Positions 1 to 7,317 of a stretch of DNA of 8,491 bases are shown here, in pieces. Location of the stretch: assembly GCA_001795345.1 (NCBI GenBank), contig MGON01000067.1:1248-9738 (forward strand), given 5' to 3'. Made by a program: the position numbers and the translations under genes. The notes beneath the pieces are model-generated. The model did no database searches and was not told the origin of the DNA. It saw only the letters and a program-made list of their open reading frames with translations. Source of the stretch: Chloroflexi bacterium RIFCSPLOWO2_02_FULL_71_16. GTDB taxonomy: Bacteria; Chloroflexota; Limnocylindria; P2-11E. How positions within the stretch are numbered: position 1 is the first letter of the stretch; every line of letters starts with the position of its first letter.

Positions 1-1
1 C

Positions 2-3000
2 GCGGGGACGCAGGCCTGCCGCGCGCTCCGCGAGGAGGGCGTCCGGACGGTGCTCGTGAACTCGAATCCGGCGACGATCATGACCGACCCCGGCGTGGCC
101 GACGTCACGTACCTCGAGCCCCTCACGCGCGAGGTCCTCGAGCGCATCGTGGCGAAGGAGCGGCCCGACGCGATCCTGCCGACGCTCGGTGGGCAGACCG
201 GCCTGAACCTCGCGGTCTCGCTGCACGACGCCGGCGTCCTCGAGCGCTACGGCGTGCGGATCCTGGGCACGCCGATCGCCTCGATCAAGCAGGCCGAAGA
301 CCGGGAAGCGTTCAAGCGGCTCCTGGTGTCCATCGGCGAGCCGGTGCCGGAGTCCGTGACGGCCGAGAGCGTGGAGAGCGCGCTCGCGTTCGCGGAAGCC
401 ATCGGCTTCCCGCTGATCATCCGCCCGGCATTCACGCTCGGCGGCACGGGGGGAGGGTTCGCCCGCGACCGCGACGAGCTGGTCGCGCGGGTCAGGTTCG
501 GCATCGCGGCGTCGCCGATCGGACAGGTCCTCGTGGAGCGCAGCCTCACGGGCTGGAAGGAGATCGAGTACGAGGTCATGCGCGACGGCGCCGACACCGC
601 CGTCACGGTCTGCAACATGGAGAACATCGACCCGATGGGCGTCCACACGGGCGACTCCATCGTCGTCGCGCCCTCCCAGACCCTGTCGGACAAGGAATAC
701 CAGATGCTCCGGTCCGCGTCGCTCCGGATCATCCGCGCCCTGGGCATCGAGGGCGGCTGCAACGTGCAGTTCGCGCTGCACCCCCAGAAGACCCCCGCTG
801 ACCATCCCGACGGGCGCGTCCCCTACTACGTCATCGAGGTGAATCCGCGGGTGTCGCGGTCGTCGGCGCTCGCGTCGAAGGCCACGGGATATCCGATCGC
901 GCGCGTCGCGGCCAAGATCGCCGTGGGCAAGCGCCTTCACGAGATCCCGAACGCGGTGACCCGCCGCACGACCGCGGCGTTCGAGCCGACGCTCGACTAC
1001 GTGGTCGTGAAGATCCCGCGCTGGCCGTTCGACAAGTTCCCGCTGGCCGACCGCCGCGTGGGCACGCAGATGAAGGCGACCGGCGAGGTCATGGCCATCG
1101 ACCGCACCTTCGAGGCCGCGGTGCTGAAGGCGCTCCGCTCCCTCGAGCTCAAGGGCCGGGGGATCCTCTGGGAGGCGCCGGAGTGGCAGGGGCAGCGCGA
1201 CCCGCACGACCACGTGGAGCGCCTCCTGCGATCGGCGCCGACCGACGAGCGGCTCTGGCGCGTGTTCGCCGCCTTCCGGCGGGGCGCCGAGGTGGAGCGC
1301 GTGAACGCCGCCACCGGCATCGACCGCTGGTTCCTCGAGCGCTTCCGCCGGATCGTGCGCTTCGCCGAGACGGAGCTCTCCGGGAAGACCCCCACGCCCG
1401 CCCTCCTGGCCCGCGCCAAGCGGCTCGGCTACTCCGACGCGGACGTCGCCACGCTCACGGGGATCGGGCCCGCCGACATCCGCCGCCTGCGCGAGCAGTG
1501 GGGGATCGTGCCGGTCTACAAGATGGTCGACACCTGCGCCGCCGAGTTCGAGGCCGCGACGCCGTACTTCTACTCGACCTACGAGCAGGAGAACGAAGCC
1601 CTGCCGCTCTCCGAGCCCAAGGCCATCGTCCTAGGCTCCGGGCCCATCCGCATCGGCCAGGGCATCGAGTTCGACTGCTGCTGCGTGCAGGCGGCTGGAT
1701 CGCTGGCCGCTCGCGAGGTCGCGTCGATCATGGTCAACAGCAACCCGGAGACGGTCTCGACCGACTTCGACGCCTCCAGCCGCCTCTACTTCGAGCCGCT
1801 CGACGAGGAGTCCATCGCCGAGGTCATCAGGAACGAGGGCGGGAGCGTCCCGGTGTTCGCGCAGTTCGGTGGCCAGACCGCACTGAACCTGGCAGACCGC
1901 ATCGAGGCGGCGGGCGGCCACATCGCGGGCACGAGCGCGGACGCGATCGGGCTCGCCGAGGACCGCCGCCGCTTCCAGGACTTCGCGAACGCGCTCGGCA
2001 TCCCGCAGCCGCCCGGCGGCACCGCGGACTCTCTCGCCGAGGCGCTGGCGATCGCCGAGAGGGTCGGCTTCCCGGTGCTGGTGCGCCCCTCGTACGTGCT
2101 CGGCGGCCGGGGAATGGAGATCGCGTACGGCCGCGAGGATCTCGAGGGCTACTTCAAGACGGCGCTCGAGGCCGGGACCGGACGGGTCCTGGTGGACAAG
2201 TACCTCCGCGGACGCGAGGTGGAGGTCGATGCGGTCTCGGACGGGACCGACACGCTCGTCGCCGGGATCATGGAGCACGTCGAGCGCGCCGGCGTGCATT
2301 CAGGCGACTCGTTCGCCGTGTACCCCGCGCAGGAGCTCCTTCCCGAGGAGCAGCGCGAGATCGTCTCGCTCACGCGCCGCATCGCCGAGGCGCTTCCCGT
2401 GAGGGGCCTGCTCAACATCCAGTTCATAGTCGAAGAGGGCAACGTGTGGGTGCTCGAGGTGAACCCCCGGGCGAGCCGCACCGTGCCCTTCCTGACCAAG
2501 GTCACCGGCGTCCCGCTCGTGCGGCTCGCCGTCGCCATCGGCCTCGGCTCCACCCTCCGGGCGGAGGGCTACGCGCGCGACGATGGGATCTGGCCGGAGG
2601 GGGACCTCGTGGCGGTGAAGGCGCCGGTGTTCTCAATGGCGAAGCTCCTCGACGTCGACACCTACCTCGGACCGGAGATGAAGAGCACCGGCGAGGTCAT
2701 GGGCATCGACCGCTCGTTCCCGCCGGCGCTCTGGAAGGCGCTCGTCGGCGCGGGCATGGCGCCGGCGGCGAGCGGGAAGGTCCTGGTGACCGTGGCCGAC
2801 AAGGACAAGCCCGAGGCCGCCACGATCCTCGAGGGCCTGCACTGGCTGGGGTACGACATCGTGGCGACCAGCGGCACCGCCCATCTCGCGCGCTCGCTCG
2901 GGATCGAGGTCACCGAGGTGCCGAAGCTGGCCGAGGGGGACCAGACCATCCTGCGGCTCATCCGCTCGGGCGAGTGCGCCGCGGTCATCAACACGCCCAC

Positions 3001-3226
3001 CCTCGGACGGACCGTCGACCGCGACGGCTTCCTCATCCGGCGCGCCGCCGTCGAGTCGCGCGTACCGTGCCTGACGTCCCTCGACACGGCCCTCGCGGTC
3101 GTCACGGCGCTCCGTGCCAGCGCGCTCACCTACGACGTGGCGCCGCTCTCCGCTTACCGCGAGCCGGTCACGGCGGGCACGGCGGAGCCGGTCGCCGCGA
3201 CCGCGGACCCGCTGGCCGCGAGCTAG
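2..3226 (+). CDS. carB: Carbamoyl-phosphate synthase large subunit, 5'-truncated by window edge
   Basis: CarB takes ammonia delivered by the small subunit, plus bicarbonate and two ATP, and makes carbamoyl phosphate for pyrimidine and arginine synthesis in the cytoplasm. The frame is already open at position 2 and reads AGTQACRALREEG, which matches CarB near residue 30, so only about 30 N-terminal residues are missing; the GTG at 50 is internal. 1,074 residues are visible. In order: N-terminal pre-ATP-grasp motif GGQTG (188-202); first ATP-grasp with RPAFTLGGTGGG (422-457) and EVNPRVSRSSALASKATG (836-889); an oligomerisation segment with TGIDRWFLERF (about 1313-1345); second synthetase half with GPIRIGQGIEFD (about 1640-1675) and VNSNPETVSTD (about 1733-1765); second ATP-grasp with VRPSYVLGGRGM (about 2081-2116) and EVNPRASRTVPF (about 2456-2491); and a C-terminal MGS-like allosteric domain (about 2776-3165). 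A Pro/Ala-rich tail of some 20 residues follows. Oddities: the usual FDYCCV reads FDCCCV at 1670-1687, and the allosteric EGRPxI loop reads EGDQTI at 2933-2950. First gene of an apparent operon; carA probably lies upstream (inference). Confidence 0.97.
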   Translation, partial: AGTQACRALREEGVRTVLVNSNPATIMTDPGVADVTYLEPLTREVLERIVAKERPDAILPTLGGQTGLNLAVSLHDAGVLERYGVRILGTPIASIKQAEDREAFKRLLVSIGEPVPESVTAESVESALAFAEAIGFPLIIRPAFTLGGTGGGFARDRDELVARVRFGIAASPIGQVLVERSLTGWKEIEYEVMRDGADTAVTVCNMENIDPMGVHTGDSIVVAPSQTLSDKEYQMLRSASLRIIRALGIEGGCNVQFALHPQKTPADHPDGRVPYYVIEVNPRVSRSSALASKATGYPIARVAAKIAVGKRLHEIPNAVTRRTTAAFEPTLDYVVVKIPRWPFDKFPLADRRVGTQMKATGEVMAIDRTFEAAVLKALRSLELKGRGILWEAPEWQGQRDPHDHVERLLRSAPTDERLWRVFAAFRRGAEVERVNAATGIDRWFLERFRRIVRFAETELSGKTPTPALLARAKRLGYSDADVATLTGIGPADIRRLREQWGIVPVYKMVDTCAAEFEAATPYFYSTYEQENEALPLSEPKAIVLGSGPIRIGQGIEFDCCCVQAAGSLAAREVASIMVNSNPETVSTDFDASSRLYFEPLDEESIAEVIRNEGGSVPVFAQFGGQTALNLADRIEAAGGHIAGTSADAIGLAEDRRRFQDFANALGIPQPPGGTADSLAEALAIAERVGFPVLVRPSYVLGGRGMEIAYGREDLEGYFKTALEAGTGRVLVDKYLRGREVEVDAVSDGTDTLVAGIMEHVERAGVHSGDSFAVYPAQELLPEEQREIVSLTRRIAEALPVRGLLNIQFIVEEGNVWVLEVNPRASRTVPFLTKVTGVPLVRLAVAIGLGSTLRAEGYARDDGIWPEGDLVAVKAPVFSMAKLLDVDTYLGPEMKSTGEVMGIDRSFPPALWKALVGAGMAPAASGKVLVTVADKDKPEAATILEGLHWLGYDIVATSGTAHLARSLGIEVTEVPKLAEGDQTILRLIRSGECAAVINTPTLGRTVDRDGFLIRRAAVESRVPCLTSLDTALAVVTALRASALTYDVAPLSAYREPVTAGTAEPVAATADPLAAS

Positions 3227-3243
3227 GCCCGGCCGCCGGCCCG

Positions 3244-4461
3244 ATGGTGCGCCCGCGCACGCCCGGCACCGGCACGGCCGTCGCGCTCGTGACCGCCGCC
3301 GCGCTCTTCGGTGACACGCTCCTCTATACGTCGCTGCCGGTGAGCGCGGCGCGCCTCGGGCTCGACGCGCTCGCGGTCGGACTGGTGCTCTCCCTCAACC
3401 GCTGGGTCCGCCTGATCACGAACCCGCTCGCCGCGCGGCTCTTCGAGCGCATGCCCGCGGGCGGGCTCGTCATCGCCGGCCTCGCTCTCGCGGTCGCGTC
3501 CACCGCCGCGTACGCGCTGCCCGCCGCGCTCGCCCTGTTCCTCGCCGCGCGCCTGGTGTGGGGCATGTCGTGGTCGCTCCTGCGTCTCGGCTCGCTGCTC
3601 GGCGCGATCGAGGGCAGCGTCGGCCGGACGGGCCGGGCGCTCGGCGACATGCGCGCGGTCTTCGGGCTCGGCTATCTCGCCGGAGCGATCTACGCGCCGT
3701 TCGCCGTCGAGTCGCTCGGCTGGGGCGCCGCGGCGCTCGGTGCGGCGGCGCTGACGTTCGCGCTCGGGATCGGCCCCGCCCTCAGCGTCACGGGCTGGCG
3801 GCGTGAGGTCGACGTCGACGAGCGGGCTGAGCGCGCCATCTGGCGATCCCTGTGGGAGCCGTCCTTCGTCGCGATATTCGCCATCGCCTTCTGCCAGTAC
3901 GCGACCTATGCCGGCCTGCTCGCGGTCGCCGGCGGCCTGCGGATCGCGGAGCTCTTCCCGGCGGGTGGCGCGATGCTGGGCATTCCCGTTGCGGCGACCC
4001 TCGTGGCCGGCCTCTTCATCCTCACCCAGCGGCTCTCGCAGGTCGCCTGGACCCCGTTCGCGGGGCGGCTCGCGGACCGGTCGGTGGCGCGGACGTTCCT
4101 CCTCAGCACGATGCTGGCGGTGACGGCGATAGCGGCCCTTACGGCCGCGACCGATGCGACCGTGTTCGTCGCGCTCGGGGCGCTCGCGTTCTTCGCCGGG
4201 ATCACGAGCGTCGTCGCGGTCGAGCTGGCGATCGCGCACCGCACGACGACCGCCGACCGCGCGCGCGTCCTCGGGGCCTACAACACGTGGGCCGACGTCG
4301 GCGCGGCCAGCGGAGCGCTCGGCGGCGGCGCGCTCGCCCTCGCGGGCACGCAGGTCCCCATCGCGCTCGGCGCGTGGCTCGCGGCCGCCACGCTCCTGCT
4401 CTGGACGGTGGGCCGCGCGGATCGCGGCGTACGCTCCGCGGGCGTGGGAGTGCCGGCATGA
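3244..4461 (+). CDS. MFS transporter, substrate unknown
   Basis: This is a 405-residue hydrophobic protein with about twelve predicted inner-membrane helices, near residues 11-31, 42-60, 74-92, 94-115, 136-156, 158-178, 208-228, 245-263, 284-302, 305-330, 343-365 and 370-390. A charged central loop lies at about 183-205. The two-fold repeat typical of the major facilitator superfamily is visible: an Asn/Arg-rich motif-A-like loop after helix 2 (NRWVRLITNPLAARLFER, 52-69) and its counterpart in the second half (RLSQVAWTPFAGRLADR, 263-279). The ATG at 3244 is 17 nt after the carB stop and has no obvious Shine-Dalgarno; a GTG follows directly at 3247. The same frame stays open upstream across carB, but that part is Arg/Pro-rich shadow sequence. 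The stop overlaps the pyrK start (ATGA at 4458-4461), so the two are probably translationally coupled. Substrate cannot be told from sequence. Its place between carB and pyrK suggests a nucleobase, orotate or related metabolite, or an unrelated passenger. Confidence 0.88.
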   Translation: MVRPRTPGTGTAVALVTAAALFGDTLLYTSLPVSAARLGLDALAVGLVLSLNRWVRLITNPLAARLFERMPAGGLVIAGLALAVASTAAYALPAALALFLAARLVWGMSWSLLRLGSLLGAIEGSVGRTGRALGDMRAVFGLGYLAGAIYAPFAVESLGWGAAALGAAALTFALGIGPALSVTGWRREVDVDERAERAIWRSLWEPSFVAIFAIAFCQYATYAGLLAVAGGLRIAELFPAGGAMLGIPVAATLVAGLFILTQRLSQVAWTPFAGRLADRSVARTFLLSTMLAVTAIAALTAATDATVFVALGALAFFAGITSVVAVELAIAHRTTTADRARVLGAYNTWADVGAASGALGGGALALAGTQVPIALGAWLAAATLLLWTVGRADRGVRSAGVGVPA

Positions 4462-5282
4462 TCCTCGAGACGGGCCGCGTGGTCGCGACGGAGCGTATCG
4501 CCGACCTCGGGACGGTCATCGTCGTCTCGGCGCCGGGCATCGCGAGCCGCGCGCACGCCGGCCAGTTCGTTCACGTGCGCCCCGGGGAGCGCTTCGACCC
4601 GCTGCTGCGGCGCCCGTACTCCTTCAATGGGATCGACCGGCGGACGGGCGAGCTCGAGCTCATCGTCAAGCCGCTCGGTCCGGGGGGAGAGTGGATCGCC
4701 GGGCGGCGCGGCGGCGACGCGCTCGATCTCCTCGGCCCGCTCGGGACCTCCTTCGTGGTCCGCCGGAGCGCCTCGAACCTGCTGCTCGTCGCGGGCGGCA
4801 CCGGCATCGCCCCCATGAAGGTGCTGGCCGAGCAGGAGTCCGCGAAGCGCAACGTCACGCTGATCATGGGCGGCCGCTCGATCCACTACCTGTGGCCGGC
4901 GCACCGCCTCCCGACGGCGGTCGAGTACGTGACCACGACCGAGGACGGCTCGTTCGGCGTCCACGGGCGCGTGACCGACGCGCTGCCCCAGTACCTCGCG
5001 TGGGCCGACCAGCTGTGCGCCTGCGGGCCCTGGCCGATGCTCGCGGCGATCGGCCGAATGCGCGAGGAAGCGGAGCGCGCGACGTCGCTCCTGCGGGGCC
5101 GGGACGTGCTCCTCGACGCGCAGATCGCCGTCGAGCAGCACATGGGCTGCGCCATGGGCGTGTGCCGTGCCTGCGTCATCGTCACGGACGACGGCAACGC
5201 TCGCGTGTGCCGGGAGGGCCCCGTCTTCTCGCTCGGCGACGTCCGCTTCGAGGGCGGCGAGCCCGCCACGGTGGGTGCCTAG
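4458..5282 (+). CDS. pyrK: Dihydroorotate dehydrogenase electron transfer subunit
   Basis: PyrK passes electrons from the FMN of PyrD through its own 2Fe-2S cluster and FAD to NAD+, forming the cytoplasmic class 1B heterotetramer PyrD2K2. The 274-residue length is near the family norm of about 260. An N-terminal ferredoxin-reductase-type FAD barrel carries RRPYSF (51-56, flavin contact) and LLGPLGTSF (91-99). The NAD-binding half carries VAGGTGIAPM (111-120), the TTEDGSFGVHGRVTDAL segment (160-176) and CGPWPM (189-194). The C-terminal cluster site has Cys231, Cys236, Cys239 and Cys251 in C-x4-C-x2-C-x11-C spacing, ending in the family-typical VCREGPVF. All four ligands are present, so it looks functional. 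The ATG overlaps the transporter stop by 4 nt, with GGAG at 4447-4450 seven bases upstream. Class 1A and class 2 enzymes lack this subunit, so its presence sets the type of the downstream PyrD. Confidence 0.95.
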   Translation: MILETGRVVATERIADLGTVIVVSAPGIASRAHAGQFVHVRPGERFDPLLRRPYSFNGIDRRTGELELIVKPLGPGGEWIAGRRGGDALDLLGPLGTSFVVRRSASNLLLVAGGTGIAPMKVLAEQESAKRNVTLIMGGRSIHYLWPAHRLPTAVEYVTTTEDGSFGVHGRVTDALPQYLAWADQLCACGPWPMLAAIGRMREEAERATSLLRGRDVLLDAQIAVEQHMGCAMGVCRACVIVTDDGNARVCREGPVFSLGDVRFEGGEPATVGA

Positions 5283-5284
5283 CC

Positions 5285-5728
5285 GTGCCCTGGCGTCGTC
5301 CGCGCAAGCGCGTCGAGCGGCCGATCGACGTCTCGCGCAGCACCGAGGAGTCGCTCGAGGGCGCCGCACAGGCCGAGGAGGAAGAGGACCTGACCGAGCT
5401 CGCGGACCTGGATGGAGCGTCGATCACTGAGGCGGCGACCGGTGAGGCCGATGAGACGCGCACGCCGTCGGACCTCGCGGAAAAGCTGAAGAAGGCCGTC
5501 GCCGGGATGGACCTTAGTGCCGAGGCGGCCTCCTTCTCGCCCTCGTCGGCTCGCGGATCAAAGCGCGGCGGGCCGGGCGTAGAGCACGTCGTGCGCGATC
5601 GCCCCTACCCGGCCACGCCCGCGACGATCCACTCGCGACGAGGGCTCGCGTCGGCCGCCTCTAACGATCCTTCTTCGACCGCGCCACCCGCGGCCGCCTC
5701 TTCCTTGTCCTCGTCGGAAGGACCGCGG
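5285..5728 (+). other. Open low-complexity stretch: possible PyrD N-terminal extension or unidentified coding spacer
   Basis: This 148-codon stretch has no stop and is in frame with pyrD, so translation from the GTG at 5285 (2 nt after the pyrK stop, weak GGTGGG at 5270-5275) would give a 482-residue PyrD fusion. The first half opens with a basic PWRRPRKRVERP segment, then a strongly acidic part with EEEED (residues 31-35) and a possible helix SDLAEKLKKAVAGM (62-75). The second half (about 5518-5728) is Ser/Ala/Pro/Arg-rich with nothing resembling a fold. By-eye G/C at third positions falls from about 85% in the first half to about 79% in the second, below most of pyrD. An 11-nt exact direct repeat (CGGCCGCCTCT) sits at 5652-5662 and 5691-5701. 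No known domain, hydrophobic segment or signal peptide is recognised. Options are a disordered N-terminal extension, a small acidic protein whose own stop was lost, or partly non-coding spacer. It is not a known part of dihydroorotate dehydrogenase. Confidence 0.5.
5716..5722 (+). promoter_or_regulatory. Ribosome binding site for pyrD
   Basis: GGAAGGA lies six bases before the ATG at 5729. It is the best Shine-Dalgarno-like match seen in the window and is the main reason for placing the PyrD start at 5729 rather than at the far upstream in-frame GTG. Confidence 0.65.
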
Positions 5729-6733
5729 ATGGCTGAGACCTCCTCCGAGTTCGTACCCCTTCCGGAGGAGGGCGTGGACCTCGAGGTCGAGGCGGCGCGC
5801 GGACTTCGCCTCAAGAACCCCGTGATGACCGCGTCGGGCACGTTCGGGCAGGGCGTCGAGTACGCGGAGCTGATCGACGTCGCGCGGCTGGGCGCGATCG
5901 TGAACAAGGGCACGACGCCACGGGCGCGGCCCGGCAACCCGCAGTACCGGATCGCCGAGACGCCCTCGGGGATCCTCAACTCGATCGGCCTCGAGAACCC
6001 GGGGGCGGCGGGGGTCGCGAAGAAGTACGGGAAGGCCTGGGCGGCCCTGGGTGTGCCCGTGGTCGTGAACGTCGCGGGCTACACCGTCGACGACTACGTC
6101 TTCGTCGTTCGAGAGATGGAGGGCACGCCGGGCGTGGTCGCGTACGAGCTGAACGTGTCGTGCCCGAACGTGGAGGGTGGCACGCTGTTCGGCTGCGACC
6201 CCGCGCTCGCCGCCGAGGTGACGCGCGCGGTGAAGGGCGAGACCGGCAAGCCGGTGATCGTGAAGCTGACGCCGAGCGCACCGGACATCGTCGCTGTCGC
6301 CCTCGCCTGCGAGGAGGCCGGCGCGGACGGGCTCACCGCGATCAACACGGTGCTCGGCATGCGGATCGACACGAAGAAGCGCCGTCCCGTGCTCGGGACC
6401 GGGAGCGGCGGGCTCTCGGGACCGGCGATCCGGCCCATCGCGGTCCACATCACGTACCAGGTGGCGCGAGCGGTCTCGATCCCGGTGATCGGCGCGGGTG
6501 GCGTGACCAGCGCCGAGGACGCGCTCGAGTTCCTGATGGCCGGCGCCTCCGCGGTCCAGGTCGGCACCGCCACGTTCGCCGACCCGCTGGCGCCGATCAA
6601 GGTCCTCGAGGGGCTGGCGGAGTACGTGCGCTCGAACGGGCTAGGCTCGATCCGCGACATCGTGGGCGCGGCGCAGCCGGCGCGAGATCAGGAGACGGCG
6701 CCGCCGGGCTCGGAGACGGAGTACACGGAATGA
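5729..6733 (+). CDS. pyrD: Dihydroorotate dehydrogenase, class 1B catalytic subunit
   Basis: PyrD oxidises dihydroorotate to orotate, the fourth step of de novo pyrimidine synthesis, using FMN and handing electrons to PyrK and then NAD+. From the ATG at 5729 it has 334 residues, slightly longer than the usual 300-315, with an extra polar C-terminal tail (about 315-334). A single FMN-binding TIM barrel is visible: LKNPVMTASGTFG (28-40), active-site lysine in NKGTT (59-63), substrate-contact NSIGLEN (84-90), NVSCPNVEGG (142-151) with Cys145 as catalytic base (class 1; class 2 uses Ser), KLTPS (179-183), the glycine-rich GTGSGGLSGPAIRP (223-236), and phosphate-binding GAGGV (255-259) and VQVGTA (277-282). 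Adjacent pyrK makes it class 1B (commonly named PyrDB or PyrD). The start is chosen on the GGAAGGA site; an in-frame GTG at 5285 would add 148 low-complexity residues. The stop overlaps the next start (ATGA, 6730-6733). Confidence 0.95.
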   Translation: MAETSSEFVPLPEEGVDLEVEAARGLRLKNPVMTASGTFGQGVEYAELIDVARLGAIVNKGTTPRARPGNPQYRIAETPSGILNSIGLENPGAAGVAKKYGKAWAALGVPVVVNVAGYTVDDYVFVVREMEGTPGVVAYELNVSCPNVEGGTLFGCDPALAAEVTRAVKGETGKPVIVKLTPSAPDIVAVALACEEAGADGLTAINTVLGMRIDTKKRRPVLGTGSGGLSGPAIRPIAVHITYQVARAVSIPVIGAGGVTSAEDALEFLMAGASAVQVGTATFADPLAPIKVLEGLAEYVRSNGLGSIRDIVGAAQPARDQETAPPGSETEYTE

Positions 6734-7308
6734 TCACGGAGACGCGGAGCGTCACCGAGGAGATGCGCGGCTCATTGCTGGAACGGGTGGCGGCGATGCA
6801 CCGCCTGTGGGACTTCCTGACGGCGGATCTCGCGGCCGAGCACGTCAACCACTTCGAGCGGGCCGGAGTACTGCCCATCGCGTTCACGCTGGCCCACGCG
6901 GTCGCGAACGAAGACCGCAGCGCCGCCTCACTCCTCGGCGGCGACGCGCTCTGGGACGCTCACGCGGGGCGCGTGCGCCTCACGGGCGACGTGCCGCGGC
7001 GCGGCACCCCTATGGAGGTCGCGGAGCAGGTGCGCATCGGGAACGTCGACGCCTGGCGCGAGTACCAGCGTGCCGTCTTCCAGCGGACGGAGCGCGCGAT
7101 CGCGGAGGCTTCGCTGTCGCGCCTGGCGGACCGGCACGAGATCACGCCGCAAGCGCTCAAGGGCGGCTACCTCGAGCTACTGGTCGGCACGCCCGAGCGC
7201 GTGCGCGTGATAGACGCGCTGGAGGCGTGGGTCTACCAGCACGGGATCCGGCACGCCGGCGAGCTCGAGCACGCGAGGGCTCTCGCCGGCCTCCAGGGCG
7301 TGACTTAG
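6730..7308 (+). CDS. DinB-superfamily-like putative metal-binding protein
   Basis: This 192-residue soluble, mostly helical protein has no signal peptide or membrane segment. It resembles the DinB/YfiT four-helix bundle family, whose members bind a divalent metal through one histidine in the second helix and an HxxxH pair in the last. Here the candidates are His56 in FTLAHAVANEDR and His171/His175 in VYQHGIRHAGELEHARAL. The ending HAGELEHARALAGLQG resembles the usual DinB C-terminal helix. The stretch between the two sites is longer than in a minimal DinB, with an inserted region around residues 75-110. Some DinB relatives are thiol-dependent transferases or isomerases using bacillithiol, mycothiol or glutathione, but no substrate can be assigned here. 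The ATG overlaps the pyrD stop by 4 nt, with GGAG at 6718-6721 eight bases upstream, so it is probably co-translated with pyrD. A role in pyrimidine metabolism is not established. Confidence 0.72.
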   Translation: MITETRSVTEEMRGSLLERVAAMHRLWDFLTADLAAEHVNHFERAGVLPIAFTLAHAVANEDRSAASLLGGDALWDAHAGRVRLTGDVPRRGTPMEVAEQVRIGNVDAWREYQRAVFQRTERAIAEASLSRLADRHEITPQALKGGYLELLVGTPERVRVIDALEAWVYQHGIRHAGELEHARALAGLQGVT

Positions 7309-7310
7309 GA
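7307..7310 (+). promoter_or_regulatory. Ribosome binding site for the aspartic protease-like gene
   Basis: AGGA overlaps the stop codon of the preceding gene and stands seven bases before the GTG at 7318. It favours that start over the in-frame GTG at 7351. Confidence 0.5.
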
Positions 7311-7317
7311 TCACGGG

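Noticed and set aside
50..52. GTG at 50 as the carB start
   Set aside because: The frame is open back to position 2 and those codons match conserved CarB sequence, so the true start is outside the window.
1183..3243. The frame of the MFS transporter stays open far upstream across carB
   Set aside because: The upstream part is Arg/Pro/Gly-rich with no family resemblance and lies over a clear carB frame. It is a shadow due to high G+C; the hydrophobic MFS protein begins at 3244.
4154..5284. The pyrD frame stays open upstream through pyrK and the end of the MFS gene
   Set aside because: It overlaps two well-recognised genes and is low-complexity Arg/Ala/Ser sequence. Only the part after the pyrK stop (5285 onward) is considered.
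5584..5594. GCACG-T-CGTGC palindrome in the pyrK-pyrD linker as an operator or hairpin
   Set aside because: A one-base loop cannot form a hairpin, and such short palindromes are expected by chance at this G+C. No second copy near a promoter was seen.
5285..5728. A tRNA or structured RNA in the pyrK-pyrD interval
   Set aside because: No cloverleaf, T-loop consensus or long stem could be traced on either strand; the best stem is about 5 bp.
3223..6448. Long minus-strand open frames opposite the MFS, pyrK and pyrD genes (3223-4239, 4278-5369, 5558-6448)
   Set aside because: They mirror the codon bias of the real genes, are Arg/Glu/Ala/Pro-rich, and show no recognisable motif.
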